Under the pieces are notes generated by a model. That model was not told where the DNA came from and did no database searches. It saw nothing but the letters and a program-made list of their open reading frames with translations. A stretch of DNA of 64,000 bases from CAWAYH01 sp963786195 (GTDB taxonomy: Bacteria; Acidobacteriota; Vicinamibacteria; Vicinamibacterales; 2-12-FULL-66-21), in NCBI GenBank assembly GCA_963786195.1, contig CAWAYH010000005.1, forward strand, positions 1-64,000, in the 5' to 3' direction. The translations under genes and the position numbers were made by a program. This document shows, one piece after another, positions 17,886 through 28,111 of the stretch (its first letter is position 1; every line of letters starts with the position of its first letter).

Positions 17886-18650
17886 ATGGCTTCGCGGCGA
17901 CTGACGCTACTTGGCGGCTTACTCGGTGCGTGTGCGCTTCTCGGCTCCGCCTCGCTCGCTCAGGAGCACGCGGGGCCCCATTGGAGTTACCGCGGCGCCG
18001 ACGGCCCGAAGCACTGGGGCGAGTTGGACAAGGGCTTCGCCCCCTGTCAGCTGGGGCACGAACAATCACCCATCGACATCCGGGCGCCGAAGGCGGCCGA
18101 TCTGCCGGCCATTCAGTTCGCGTACCGCGCCGCGCCGCTCCACGTCATCAACAACGGGCACACGATCCAGATCAACTACGAGCCCGGCAGCTCGATCACG
18201 GTCGGCGACCGGCGGTACGAGCTGAAGCAGTTCCACTTCCATCACCCAAGCGAAGAGAGAATCAACGGCAAGGGCTTCGCGATGGTCGCGCACCTCGTGC
18301 ACGCCGCCGCGGACGGCAGCCCGGCCGTCGTCGCGGTGATGCTCGACGCGGGGAGCGCGAATCCGCTCGTGGCCCGGCTGTGGCAGTACCTGCCGGCGCG
18401 CGAAGGGCCGGAACAGACGCACGCGGACGTGCAGATCGATGTCACGGACCTGCTGCCCGCCGCGCGCGGCTACTACACCTTCACGGGATCGCTCACCACC
18501 CCGCCCTGCTCCGAGCACGTGACGTGGTTCGTGCTGAAGGCGCCGCAAGCGATCTCACGGGCGCAGGCCGACGCGTTCGGCAAGATCTATTCGGTCAACG
18601 CCCGGCCGACACAGCCGCTGTACGGACGCGAGGTGCTGGCGTCGAAGTAG
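17886..18650 (+). CDS. Periplasmic alpha-type carbonic anhydrase
   Basis: ATG 17886 follows TCAGGAGG and starts a signal peptide (LLGGLLGACALLGSASLAQ). The domain shows HWGELDKGFAPC, QSPIDIR, the zinc ligands H117 and H119 in KQFHFHHPSEE with H136 in MVAHLVHA, and the TTPPCSEHVTW signature, with an N-terminal Cys able to pair with it. All catalytic residues are present in 254 residues, the family's usual length. It interconverts CO2 and bicarbonate in the periplasm. It appears to be monocistronic. Confidence 0.95.
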   Translation: MASRRLTLLGGLLGACALLGSASLAQEHAGPHWSYRGADGPKHWGELDKGFAPCQLGHEQSPIDIRAPKAADLPAIQFAYRAAPLHVINNGHTIQINYEPGSSITVGDRRYELKQFHFHHPSEERINGKGFAMVAHLVHAAADGSPAVVAVMLDAGSANPLVARLWQYLPAREGPEQTHADVQIDVTDLLPAARGYYTFTGSLTTPPCSEHVTWFVLKAPQAISRAQADAFGKIYSVNARPTQPLYGREVLASK

Positions 18651-18708
18651 CAGTGCCGCACACGAAGGCACGTCCGCGTGCCAGCGGCTTGACTTACACT
18701 GCTCCCGC

Positions 18709-19563
18709 ATGACGTCGAAACGTCGTCAGCCTGCGCGCGTCGGCCTGTTGGCAGTGGTATGCGCGTTGGCGCTGGTCGCCGCCGCCCACGCGCAGCGGGG
18801 ATATGGACAGCGCTCGTTCCGCGAGGGAAGTTTCCCGCCGCAATTCCCGCCCGAGGACTTTGCCGATGACGGCTTCACCATCTGCAAGCTGATGTACACG
18901 CAGGTGCGGCGCGAGATGTGGGGCATCGGCTGGATCACCGACTATCCCTATGCCGCCGTCAACCTGATGATCCGCGCGTCGGAGCTGACCAAGATCCACG
19001 TCAGCGGGGACGCCAACCACAATCCCCACCCCTGGGTGGTGAGGCTGACCGACGCGGCGCTGTTTCAGTGCCCGATGATCATGGCGTCGGACGTTGGCAC
19101 CATGGGCATCAGCGACGTGGAGGCTGCGCGGCTGCGCGAGTACCTCCTCAAAGGGGGATTCCTGTGGGTCGATGACTTTTGGGGCACCGACGCGTGGGAA
19201 CAATGGGTCAGCCAAATTCGCAAAGTCTTCGACTCTAGCGAGTACCCGATCGTCGATGTCCCTCCGACACATCCGATATTCCGCACGGTTGCCCCCGTGG
19301 GACGCGTGCCGCAGGTCACGAACATCCAGTTCTGGCGCGGATCCGGCGGCACCGAGACATCGGAGCGCGGTGTGGACAGCGCCGAGGTCCACACCCGCGC
19401 CATCAGCGACGCGCACGGCCGGATCATGGTCTTGATGACCCACAACACCGACCTCGGCGATTCCTGGGAGCGCGAGGGAGAGGATCCCGCGTACTTCTAT
19501 CAGTTCTCCCCGCCCGGCTACGCGGTCGGCATCAACGTCCTCGTGTACATGTTGACCCACTGA
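18709..19563 (+). CDS. DUF4159 exported protein
   Basis: The 284-residue product has a signal peptide (VGLLAVVCALALVAAAHA). The DUF4159 core contains DGFTICKLMYTQVRREMWG, DYPYAAVNLMIRASELTKI, LRLREYLLKGGFLWVDDFWG-type sequence and IFRTV. This fold resembles a glutamine-amidotransferase-like domain, but no catalytic Cys-His pair is obvious. In other bacteria DUF4159 sits with VWA/MoxR-type envelope genes; none is adjacent here. It ends GYAVGINVLVYMLTH. The role is unknown. Confidence 0.8.
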   Translation: MTSKRRQPARVGLLAVVCALALVAAAHAQRGYGQRSFREGSFPPQFPPEDFADDGFTICKLMYTQVRREMWGIGWITDYPYAAVNLMIRASELTKIHVSGDANHNPHPWVVRLTDAALFQCPMIMASDVGTMGISDVEAARLREYLLKGGFLWVDDFWGTDAWEQWVSQIRKVFDSSEYPIVDVPPTHPIFRTVAPVGRVPQVTNIQFWRGSGGTETSERGVDSAEVHTRAISDAHGRIMVLMTHNTDLGDSWEREGEDPAYFYQFSPPGYAVGINVLVYMLTH

Positions 19564-19726
19564 CGCAAGGCACACCGACGTGCGGCGGCCGCAGCTCGTG
19601 CGTCCCTTCTTGCCCACGCCTCGAGGTCATCCGCCCCCACTCAATGGACATCCAGTGAGCGCGATCGAACACGCCACCATCACCGCTGGACGCCTGTCAA
19701 TCATGATGCGTCCGATTCATGATGCG

Positions 19727-21020
19727 TCAGTCATCCCAGCGGCTGCGCGGGGTCATGAAGTTCGCGAACACGAACTCGGCGACCGAGCGTCCCACCTGTT
19801 GACCGGCTTCCTGGTCGAACCGGTAGTGAACGCCGCCGTAGATACGGGCCATGAACTCTTCCTCGGCGGCCGCCCAGAACCCTTCGAACTGCCGCGTGAC
19901 GTCGGGCAGCCCGCCGGACCCCTTCCAGGTTATGGCCACGGGCATGTCGTTCGTCCCGCACGCCAGTTGGAGCGCGCGCGCCGCGCTTGCTCCGATCGTC
20001 GCCAGGTTGCCGGCGTACGAGGGATATGGCGGGCGTAATAATCAGGGGCAGCCACGCAGGATCCGGATCGGTCGCGGCGTTCAAATCCGTGTCGGCTGCG
20101 CGAATCGCGGTCACCGGCCTCCAGACGCCGTAGACGAACTTGCTCGCCTGAGTGGTCTGGAGGGCATCGTGGATCGAGACATTCACCAGCACGAACACGC
20201 GGGCGGCCTCGACGAGCGACAGATTGCGCGCCTCGACCGCGTCGCGGGCCACGTTGTTCCATACCGAGAAGAAGCCGGTCGTGGTGCCGACGCCCGACCA
20301 GAGCCGCGCGATGGTCGTCTGCTCGTCGGTCCGCGTGGTGCTGTCGGATTTGCCCAGGAGCTTTATCTCATTGACGTCGAGAGCGTACCTCGCGCTCGTG
20401 AGTGACGGCGGGGGCAACGGCAGGAACTGCGTCGCCGACATCGCCGCCATCGGCGCTGCGTTCTGGAGATGCGTAAAGACGGCGGCTGCGTTGGCCGGGG
20501 GAGTCGGCTGCCACCGTCCCGGGAGGAGCGGCTCGGAGTAGGGCGGAAACGGCGAGACAACCCAGCCATCGTTCTGGCGCCACGCGAGAATCTCTTTCGC
20601 GACGCGGGCGCCAATCTCCCTGCCGCGGCGGACGAAGCCGGAATTGCGATCACCGAGATCCGCCGCGAGCGCCGCGTCGTACGTGGCAGCCGCGGACGGG
20701 TTGATGGCGACGAGCACATCGTGAGCGGCCTGCGCGGCCGCCGCATCCGGCGATCCGCCTGCCCAGGGCCGCAGTCGGACGCGATACGGCTCGAACTCGC
20801 GCTCGATCGCATTGATCGCGTCGAACATCGCGATGTGCATCATCGCGTAAAAGCGGGGCGTCCCCGGATTACCCGGCGCGGCGAGGGTGTCCTGAAGAAG
20901 CTGGTTCCATTTCAGCACGACGGCCGGGCTCGAATGTGTCGCTCCGGCCTCGAAGCCGGTTGCCGCCACCACGGCGAAGACCAGCGCGCTGCCGAGTATC
21001 CTCTTCATGTGTCTGGGCAT
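19727..21020 (-). CDS. Vanadium-dependent haloperoxidase-like/PAP2 protein (one frameshift)
   Basis: ATG 21020 follows AAGGAG and precedes a signal peptide (ILGSALVFAVVAATGFEAGA). The helical N-terminal half (FYAMMHIAMFDAINAIEREF) and the motif VYGVWRPVTAIR match exported vanadium haloperoxidase-like phosphatases. The C-terminal catalytic part (FEGFWAAAEEEFMARIYGGV, then HYRFDQEAGQQVG) is in another frame. One base is missing near 20025, between LPLIITP and the stretch that reads as PYPSYAGNLAT-like sequence. Corrected length is about 430 residues. Whether it oxidises halides or acts as a phosphatase cannot be told. Confidence 0.75.
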
Positions 21021-21102
21021 GGGCGTTTCTCCTTATGAGGAAAGGCGCCAGCCGGTGTCGAAAGTGCTAACCTGACCTGCTGGACACGCGGTTTGAGCTC
21101 GG

Positions 21103-23766
21103 ATGAGTCCTGCTGGGAATGTCACGGAGTTGCTCGTCGCGTGGGGCCGCGGCGACCAGGGCGCGCTCGACGTCCTGGCGCCGCTCGTCCAGCAGGAGCT
21201 GCATCGGCTCGCCACGCGCTACATGGCGGGCGAGCGGCCGGGACACGTCCTCCAGGCGACCGCGCTCGTCAACGAGGCCTACCTGCGGCTGGTGGATTGG
21301 AAGGGCGTCCGCTGGCAGAATCGCGCGCACTTCTTCGCCATGGCGGCGCAGATCATGCGCCACGTCCTTGTCGACAAGGCCCGGGCGCGCGCCCGGGCCA
21401 AGCGCGGCGGCGCCCCGTTTCACGTGTCGCTGTCGGAAGCCGCGCAGGTATCGCTCGGCAAGAGCGTCAATCTCGTGGCGCTCGATGACGCGCTCAAGAG
21501 CCTCGAGGGGCTGCACGCACGCCAGAGCCGTGTCGTCGAGCTGCGCTTCTTTGGCGGGCTGGACCTCGAGGAAACCGCACACGTCCTGGGGGTGTCGGTA
21601 GGAACCGTGAGACGAGACTGGAGCCTGGCGCGCGCCTGGCTGTATCGCGAACTCCACCCCACCACGCGAAATCCGCGTGGTGGGGCCCGGACCGAGCGGC
21701 CGCCGATGACCCCGGAGAGGTACGAAAAGGTCGCGCACCTGTTTCACGCGGCACTGGACCTGCCGCGCGAGCGGCGCTCCTCGTTTCTTGCCGGCGCGTG
21801 CGCGGGTGACGAGTCGCTGCGGATGGAAGTGGAATCACTGCTCGCCGCAAACGAAGGCGCCGGCGATTTCATCCTCACGTCGGCGATGAGCGTGGAGGCC
21901 CAATCGATGGCCCGCGAAGAGGACGCGGCCTTGCTCGCGGGCCGCGTCGGCGCCTATGACATCGTCTCGCTCATCGGCCGTGGTGGGATGGGCGAGGTGT
22001 ACGAGGCGCACGACACGCGGCTTGGCCGCAAGGTCGCGGTGAAGCTGATTCGCCCCGCGCTCACGAGCAACCCCGACGCCGTTCGTCGGTTCGAGCAGGA
22101 GGCGCGCGCCGCTTCGTCGCTCAACCACCCGAATATCGTCACCATCTACGAGATCGGTGACATGGACGGCCGGCGCTTCCTGGCCATGGAGCTGGTGGAA
22201 GGTCAATCGCTCTCGGCGCTCGTCGGCCGCCCGGTCGGACTCGACGCGGTCGCGCGTGTGGGCGCCCAGCTCGCGAGGGCGCTTTCCGTCGCGCACGCCG
22301 CCGGCATCGTCCATCGCGACATCAAGCCCGAGAACATCATGGTGCGTGCCGATGGCTACGTGAAGCTCCTCGACTTCGGTCTGGCGCGCCTCGTCCCGCA
22401 GCCGGCCGCGACGCGGCTGCCGGACGCCGCGGCCACGCGGGTGCGCGCGATTCTCGGCACGCCACGCTACATGTCGCCAGAGCAGGCCCGCGGCGAGACC
22501 GTCACGGGCGCCAGCGACGTGTTCTCGCTCGGCGTGGTGCTCTTCGAGCTCGCCGCGGGCGCTCACCCGTTCGAGGCGGCATCAACCGGCGCCGCGAGTG
22601 CGGTCAGGTCGCATGCCGCGTCGATTCCGCGACCACGCATATCGGACATGCCGGTGCTCGAGCGACTCCTCCTCCGGATGCTCGAGACCCACGAAGCGGC
22701 GCGGCCGAGCGTCGGCGACGTCGCGGCGGAGCTGACGAAGCTGGCGGTTGCCGCGTCGCAGCCTGTCGAACTCGGCGCCCTGACCGTCAGGGGTGAGCCG
22801 CGCGATCACAATCTTCCGCCGCAGCGCACGCCATTGATTGGACGGGTTGCCGAGATCGCCGACGTGAAAGGACGGTTGCTGGACCCCGCCGTTCGGCTCC
22901 TGACGCTCACAGGCGCGGGCGGGACCGGAAAGACGCGACTGGCCATCCAGGTCGCCGCCGATCTCGCGCCGTGCTTCGAGGGCGGAGTGTCGTTCGTCGA
23001 CCTGGCGCCGATCACCGAGCCGAATCTCGTCGCCTCTACAATCGCGCGCACTCTTGGTGTGTCCGAGAGCGGCGATCGCCCCCTGGTGAGCATCCTGGGC
23101 GAGCACCTGAATGCACGCGGACCGACGCTTCTGCTGATGGACAATTTCGAGCAGGTCGCCGGCGCCGCCGCGATCGTGCGGGAGCTGCTCGACGCGAGCC
23201 CCGGACTCACCGTGCTCGTGACCAGCCGTCACGTGCTTCGCATCTACGGCGAGCAGGAGCTCCCGGTCTCGCCGCTGCCGCTTCCCGAGCCCGGTCCCGC
23301 GCCGTCACCCGCTGCATTGATCGAGTGCGCGTCTGTGGCGCTGTTCGTTCAGCGGGCAGCGGCGGTGCGGCCCGACTTCACGCTCACCGCCAGGAACGCA
23401 CAGGCCGTGGTCGATATCTGCCGGCAGTTGGACGGGCTTCCGCTGGCCATCGAGCTCGCTGCGGCGCGCGTCAAGATCCTGCCGCCGGACGAGCTGCATG
23501 CACGTCTGGAACGCCGACTCGAGGTGCTCACCGGCGGGGCGCGGGACCTTCCGGAGCGCCAGCAGACGCTCCGTCGCACGATCACCTGGAGCTACGACCT
23601 GCTCACGCCGGCGAGCAGAAGCTGTTCCGGCGACTGTCGGTGTTCGTCGGCGGCTGCACGCTGGAAGCCGTCGAGGCCGTCTGCAACACGCGCGAGGACC
23701 TCGGCGTGGACGTCCTCCAGGGCGTCGCCTCGCTCGTCGACAACAGCCTGCTCGTCCGGCCGGTAA
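21103..23766 (+). CDS. ECF sigma domain fused to Ser/Thr kinase and NTPase (5' part of a frameshifted gene)
   Basis: Residues 1-185 are a TIGR02999-like ECF sigma factor (HVLQATALVNEAYLRLVDW, HFFAMAAQIMRHVLVD, VVELRFFGGLDLEETAHVLG). A short linker leads to ATG 21706, where a typical kinase N-terminus begins (MTPERYEKVAHLFHAALDLP). The kinase domain has GRGGMGEVYEAHD, the catalytic HRDIKPENIMV, DFGLARL and GTPRYMSPEQARG. An NTPase follows with Walker A LTGAGGTGKTRLA and LLLMDNFEQV. The frame is lost near 23615, where GCGAGCAG lacks one G relative to the frame that continues EQKLFRRLSVF. Codons after that are not genuine. Sigma and kinase are normally separate adjacent genes. Confidence 0.8.
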   Translation: MSPAGNVTELLVAWGRGDQGALDVLAPLVQQELHRLATRYMAGERPGHVLQATALVNEAYLRLVDWKGVRWQNRAHFFAMAAQIMRHVLVDKARARARAKRGGAPFHVSLSEAAQVSLGKSVNLVALDDALKSLEGLHARQSRVVELRFFGGLDLEETAHVLGVSVGTVRRDWSLARAWLYRELHPTTRNPRGGARTERPPMTPERYEKVAHLFHAALDLPRERRSSFLAGACAGDESLRMEVESLLAANEGAGDFILTSAMSVEAQSMAREEDAALLAGRVGAYDIVSLIGRGGMGEVYEAHDTRLGRKVAVKLIRPALTSNPDAVRRFEQEARAASSLNHPNIVTIYEIGDMDGRRFLAMELVEGQSLSALVGRPVGLDAVARVGAQLARALSVAHAAGIVHRDIKPENIMVRADGYVKLLDFGLARLVPQPAATRLPDAAATRVRAILGTPRYMSPEQARGETVTGASDVFSLGVVLFELAAGAHPFEAASTGAASAVRSHAASIPRPRISDMPVLERLLLRMLETHEAARPSVGDVAAELTKLAVAASQPVELGALTVRGEPRDHNLPPQRTPLIGRVAEIADVKGRLLDPAVRLLTLTGAGGTGKTRLAIQVAADLAPCFEGGVSFVDLAPITEPNLVASTIARTLGVSESGDRPLVSILGEHLNARGPTLLLMDNFEQVAGAAAIVRELLDASPGLTVLVTSRHVLRIYGEQELPVSPLPLPEPGPAPSPAALIECASVALFVQRAAAVRPDFTLTARNAQAVVDICRQLDGLPLAIELAAARVKILPPDELHARLERRLEVLTGGARDLPERQQTLRRTITWSYDLLTPASRSCSGDCRCSSAAARWKPSRPSATRARTSAWTSSRASPRSSTTACSSGR
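21657..21685 (+). other. Strong hairpin between the sigma and kinase domains
   Basis: CCCCACCACGCG (21657-21668) and CGCGTGGTGGGG (21674-21685) are a perfect 12-bp inverted repeat with the loop AAATC. It sits in the linker of the fused sigma-kinase frame, 20 bases before the probable kinase start codon. No T-run follows, so it is not a standard intrinsic terminator. It may mark a former intergenic boundary or control kinase translation. Confidence 0.6.
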
Positions 23767-25043
23767 CGGACGACTCCGTGACGCGATTCTTCATGCTCGA
23801 GACATTCCGCGAGTACGCGCGGGAGCGGTTGCTGCAGAGCGTGGACGCGGACGAGACCGCGCGTGCGCATGCAGCCTACGTGCTCGTGCTCGCCGAGGAG
23901 GCTCCCCTCGCGCTGAATCCACCGGAGCGTGAGCCCTGGCTGCGGACATGCGACTCGGAGCACGACAACATCCGCGCCGCCTCCCAGTACCTGATCGGCA
24001 GCCGGAACGTGGAATGGGCGCTTCGCCTTGCCGCAGCGCTGTTCAGGTTCTGGGAGCAGCGTGATCACGTGACCGAGGGTCGCGAGACGCTCGCCCGCGT
24101 GCTCGCCATGTCGGGCGCAGAGCCACCGATTGCTCTGCGTGCGCGCGCGCTGTACGGCGCATCCGTGCTGGCCGACGTCCAGGGAGATCTCACGACTGCC
24201 GTCGCGCATAGTCGCGAGGCCTGCGAGATCTATCGGCAGTGCGGCGATACCAAGGGCCTCGCGACGACGATGACGGCAATGGCGTGGCAGACGCAGCACG
24301 GCGGACGCCATGCCGAGGCGGCCGCGCTCTATGCGGAGACGGTGTCGCTGTGGCAGCAGTTGGGCGACACGACCGCCGTGGATCTGGCGCGATTCAACAT
24401 GGCGAACGCCGCGAGGGCGCAAGGGGATGTCACGCTCGCCCGCAGCATCCTCGACGATCTCCTCACGTCATCGGAGGCGCGCCACGATCTTCGCGCCGTC
24501 GCGTCCGCGCTGAACGGTCTCGGCGATCTCGCGGCTGCGCAGGCCGACTACGAGAGCGCGCGGAGCTACCATCGCCGCAGCCTGGCGGCCTTCCGGCAAA
24601 TCGACGATCGCTGGGGTGTTGCCCAGGTGCTGACAGACATGGCGGACGTCGATCTCCGCACCGGGAACTATGCGGCCGCGAACGCGGCGCTCCTCGAAGC
24701 GCTGGGAACCTTTCGCGAGCTCGGACATCAGCGCGGTGTCGCCCGACAACTCGAGCGGCTGTCCTGGTGTGCCGGCTGCCAGCGCCGCGATGACGCGGCC
24801 GTGAGGCTGGCGAGCGCGGCCGCGGCGATACGCCAACGGATAGGAGCACCGATCAAGGCCTCCGAGCGGGCGAGGATCGACGAGACGCTTGCGAACGCCA
24901 GAGCGCGCATCGATCCGGAGGCCTGGGCTGTGGCCTGGCGGGAAGCGCGCACGGCGACGCTCGACTCGATCCTCGAGGCGGAGCTCGGCGTGCGGCCCGA
25001 GGCCCGTCCTACTGGTATTTCTGCGGGTCCATCAGGTGCCTGA
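23612..25043 (+). CDS. TPR-rich C-terminal part of the sigma/kinase/NTPase protein (after frameshift)
   Basis: This frame continues the NTPase as EQKLFRRLSVFVGGCTLEAV, a winged-helix region (LVDNSLLVRPVTDD, RFFMLETFREYARERLL), and then TPR-like helices (ALRARALYGASVLADVQGDL, ALNGLGDLAAAQADYESARS). The layout matches AfsR/LuxR-type signal NTPases with regulatory TPRs. With the 1-base correction the whole protein would be about 1,313 residues. The TPRs would sense a ligand or partner and control kinase output. The last codons overlap a convergent DUF4242-like gene by 35 bases. Confidence 0.75.
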
Positions 25044-25281
25044 CGGCGGAGATCCGGCTGACGGGGATGCCCATCTGCCGCGCGTGTTCGCGAATCCCGG
25101 ATTCGTCCGGAGCGAGATACACGCAATAGATCTTCTCGTCCGTCACATAGCTGTAGAGCCACTGAACCTGGGGTCCGATTCCCTTCAGGACCTCCAGCGA
25201 GCGCAGGGATACCTCCCGGATTTCGCTTTCGGTCATCCGGCCGGCTCCAGGCATGTCCCGCTCGATAATGTACTGCTGCAT
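25009..25281 (-). CDS. DUF4242-like small protein
   Basis: The 90-residue product (start YIIERDMPGAGRMTESEIRE, later WLYSYVTDEKIYCVYLAP and SGIREHARQMGIPVSRI) matches the DUF4242 ferredoxin-like fold. Related Streptomyces proteins bind nickel, but the metal-binding His is not conserved here in an obvious way. It appears to be cytosolic with no signal peptide. Function is unknown. Confidence 0.75.
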   Translation of the reverse strand: MQQYIIERDMPGAGRMTESEIREVSLRSLEVLKGIGPQVQWLYSYVTDEKIYCVYLAPDESGIREHARQMGIPVSRISAVRHLMDPQKYQ

Positions 25282-25390
25282 ACCGTGACGAGCAAAGAAT
25301 AGCACCAAGGCTGGAAGGAGCGAGCCGGCGACGCAGGATTGACGGTGGCTTGGAGTTGATGAGCCAGAATTCGCGCATGAGCTCGGATGC

Positions 25391-25984
25391 CTAGAAATAG
25401 ACGGTAGCCCCCAGCGTCCACATCGAGCCACGGTGCCCCGGAAAGAGCCCGCCGATGATGCCTCCGCCGTCGTCATCGTCATCGTCGCCGAAGTCGAGGA
25501 AGGTGTAGCGGTAGTCGCCGTGGATACCGAAGTGTCTACTCGGCAGGATCTCCAGGCCGATGCCAGCGTGCCAGCCGAACTCGGTCGTGCTGACGTCCAG
25601 ATCTGCGGGGCCGTCGAGCACTTCCGCCTTGCGCCGATACCACCCCGGCCCACCCAACACGAAGGGAGCAACCTTACCGCCCATCCGCAGGAGGAGCGAC
25701 GCCTGTATCGGAGTCTCCGTGAATTTCTGGTTGAGGGCCTCCGACGACTCTGAATGCCTGTCCAGCGACACCTCGAAGCCGAAGCGTCCGCCGATGAGGC
25801 GGATCTGGCCGCCGAAATAGCGGACCGAATCCACGTCGACCTCGGTGTCAGGGTTGACCCACGCGATGCGCCCGCCCACCCCAAAACCCTGGGCCGATAC
25901 TGGTGTCAGCGAGGCCAACAGCCCACCCAGGGTGAGCATCGCGATGACGGACGGCCGCAGAGCGCGCGCGCGAAGGGATGGCAT
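25391..25984 (-). CDS. Outer-membrane beta-barrel protein
   Basis: A signal peptide (VIAMLTLGGLLASLTPVSAQ) is followed by eight or so amphipathic strands (RYFGGQIRLIGGRFGFEVSL, IQASLLLRMGGKVAPFVLGG, HFGIHGDYRYTFLDF) and a C-terminal Phe in WTLGATVYF, as in OmpX/OmpA-type barrels. One loop is unusual: a run of six Asp followed by Gly-rich sequence, which could bind calcium. Length is 197 residues. No partner is evident. Confidence 0.75.
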   Translation of the reverse strand: MPSLRARALRPSVIAMLTLGGLLASLTPVSAQGFGVGGRIAWVNPDTEVDVDSVRYFGGQIRLIGGRFGFEVSLDRHSESSEALNQKFTETPIQASLLLRMGGKVAPFVLGGPGWYRRKAEVLDGPADLDVSTTEFGWHAGIGLEILPSRHFGIHGDYRYTFLDFGDDDDDDGGGIIGGLFPGHRGSMWTLGATVYF

Positions 25985-26093
25985 GCGTGATCTGTGCTCC
26001 TGATCCCTCGCGGTTCACGGCCGCAGGCGCGAGAGGCTTGTCTGTCTCTTATCGGATGCGGACGGCTACAACTTCAGCTCGCGATCGGGACGA

Positions 26094-27911
26094 TCACCCT
26101 CCGACGATCCGGAGGCCGGTCGGCGCGGTCGGCGGGCTGCCGGGCGGAGGAGCGAAGGGAGTGCCCGCGTCGAATCGAGCCTTCGCCGGGAGCGTCGAAA
26201 GCTTGACGAGTCCGGTTGGATCCACCCACGGCCAGACATACGCCCCGAAGAAGGCGGGTTTGGCAGACAGATACAGCGAGTTGGGGATGGTCTGCGGAGC
26301 GATCGACTCCCAGTGCACCGTATTGCTGACGTAGTCGAAGTTGCCGCCTCGAAGGACGGTGCTCAGGACCTTCGGGTCGGCCGCCTGATCCCATTGCCCC
26401 GCCTGATAGCCCAGCTCCCAGATGTATTTGCTGTGCCACGGGAAGCTGTTCTCGTATCCCCAGCCAGTCATCGCGCCGGATACCCCGAGCACGTTGCCGA
26501 CGAAGCTGTGCCACCAGGATCCGAAGTTCAGGCCCGCCGTGCGAGCGTTCGACGTGCCGGGGTAGTCGCGCCGGAATCCCGAGAGGTGATTGCGGAACAC
26601 CGTCATGTAGATCGCGTTGCCGTGGGTGTTGTCGGAATCGTAGTTGAACGACGCGTTCCCCTCGAAGAGCACATGATGCGAGCCGACCATGTGGCTGGCG
26701 TTGAGGCCGACCTCGTTCCACGTCAGGTCGTACTGAATGAGCCCATCGTCCATGTAGTTGTACGCCACGACGGAGCCGGCGCCGGCCGAGCGCGCGACCA
26801 TGACCTTGTTCGCTTTCATCACGATGTTGTTCTCGATCAGTGTCTCGGAGCTCGCGTTCGCGAAGCTGATCGCGTACACGCCGCCGCCGGGTGTCGAGTA
26901 GGCCGCCTCATGGATGTAGGAATCGCGGACCTCGACACCGAACGCGTTGTTGATTGCGACACCCTCGCCCTCCCAGACCGTGATCTCCACGTTCTTGACC
27001 CAGCAGAAGGCTGCGGCCTCGAAGCGCATGGTGCCGTCGCTGCCGCGAATCATCTTCACGCTTTCGACGCCGGCGTTCTGGACGTGGACGTCCTGATACC
27101 GCGTCACCTGCGATGCCTTCGTGGTGGGGTAGTCGATGTGCAGTGGCGTCGTGAAGGTGATCACAGTGCCGCTCACCGACGCAATGCGTTTGACCTCGTT
27201 GATGGGACGGCCGGAACGGCTGAACCAGGTCAGCGAGCTCGGAAACGGATCGTCGATGATCGAGTCGGTGGGGTTGTGCCGCATGAACACGGCGCGGTCG
27301 GACGCCCAGATGGTGACGCTCGTGGGCGCGCCGTTGCGAGGGGGCAGGCTCGTCCACGCGGCGGCGTTGTACTCGTTGGCATCGACCAGCACGAACTGGC
27401 CCGCGGCAAAGCCGGCGGCGTTGGCGACTGCGACCGACGTTGCCCCTCTGGCACCGTTGGCGACGAGACTCTGCGACGTGGCGTCGTTCGGTTTCGGCCA
27501 GCGATTGGGCCCGACGACCACGATCGGCTGATTGTCGGTTGCGCCGTGATCGACGCCCGCTATCGCGCCATTGGTCTTCTGAAGAACCGTTGCCGTCGGT
27601 CCGGCGCCGCGCAACGTGATGCCCTTGTTGATGAGGATGTAGTTGTTCACCGTGAACGTCCCGGCCGACAGCTGCACGACCTGACCGACCGGACACGCAT
27701 TGACGGCAGCCTGGATCCCCGAGCTGGCATCCGACGCGCCGTTGCCGTACGTCGAGGCGTTCACCACGGCGCAGACCGTCGTGCGGTTGGGAACGCCGCC
27801 GGGCACGCCCGGGTTCCACACGGTCGTCCGATCTACGGGGAGAATCTGTGCAGACGCATACGTCGCGGAGCACGCCACTCCCAGGCATGTCAGAAGGGCT
27901 GTCGGTTTCAT
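26094..27911 (-). CDS. Secreted right-handed beta-helix protein, pectate lyase-like
   Basis: The 605-residue product starts with a signal peptide (ALLTCLGVACSATYASAQ) and a pectate-lyase-superfamily entry (DASSGIQAAVNACPVGQVVQ, LINKGITLRGAGPTATVLQK). Helical rungs follow (VHVQNAGVESVKMIRG, FCWVKNVEITVWEGEGVAIN, VEVRDSYIHEAAYS, ENNIVMKANKVMVARSAGAG). Such folds bind or cleave polysaccharides; clear catalytic residues were not identified. The C-terminus ends with Pro-rich PTGLRIVGG, resembling the start of a fibronectin-like domain, so it may be slightly truncated. The frame is intact. Confidence 0.8.
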   Translation of the reverse strand: MKPTALLTCLGVACSATYASAQILPVDRTTVWNPGVPGGVPNRTTVCAVVNASTYGNGASDASSGIQAAVNACPVGQVVQLSAGTFTVNNYILINKGITLRGAGPTATVLQKTNGAIAGVDHGATDNQPIVVVGPNRWPKPNDATSQSLVANGARGATSVAVANAAGFAAGQFVLVDANEYNAAAWTSLPPRNGAPTSVTIWASDRAVFMRHNPTDSIIDDPFPSSLTWFSRSGRPINEVKRIASVSGTVITFTTPLHIDYPTTKASQVTRYQDVHVQNAGVESVKMIRGSDGTMRFEAAAFCWVKNVEITVWEGEGVAINNAFGVEVRDSYIHEAAYSTPGGGVYAISFANASSETLIENNIVMKANKVMVARSAGAGSVVAYNYMDDGLIQYDLTWNEVGLNASHMVGSHHVLFEGNASFNYDSDNTHGNAIYMTVFRNHLSGFRRDYPGTSNARTAGLNFGSWWHSFVGNVLGVSGAMTGWGYENSFPWHSKYIWELGYQAGQWDQAADPKVLSTVLRGGNFDYVSNTVHWESIAPQTIPNSLYLSAKPAFFGAYVWPWVDPTGLVKLSTLPAKARFDAGTPFAPPPGSPPTAPTGLRIVGG

Positions 27912-28111
27912 TGAGGTCAGACCTCTGCGTGAGTCAAGGTATTCCGTGCGAGGTTCGTTCGATACTCAACGGTGAGTCATTTCAACCGGCGTTCCGGACC
28001 CGTGCTGTGCGCATAACGCGTTGCAGCAGCACGGATTCGGTCGATGGGGTTCCCGAACCGGGTGGGTTCCAGCGAGCAATTGCGAAACCTGGATGACAGA
28101 ATCGGCCGGCG

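Noticed and set aside
21657..21685. Hairpin at 21657 as a rho-independent terminator
   Set aside because: The stem is strong but followed by GCCCGG, not a T-run, and both sides are coding in the same frame.
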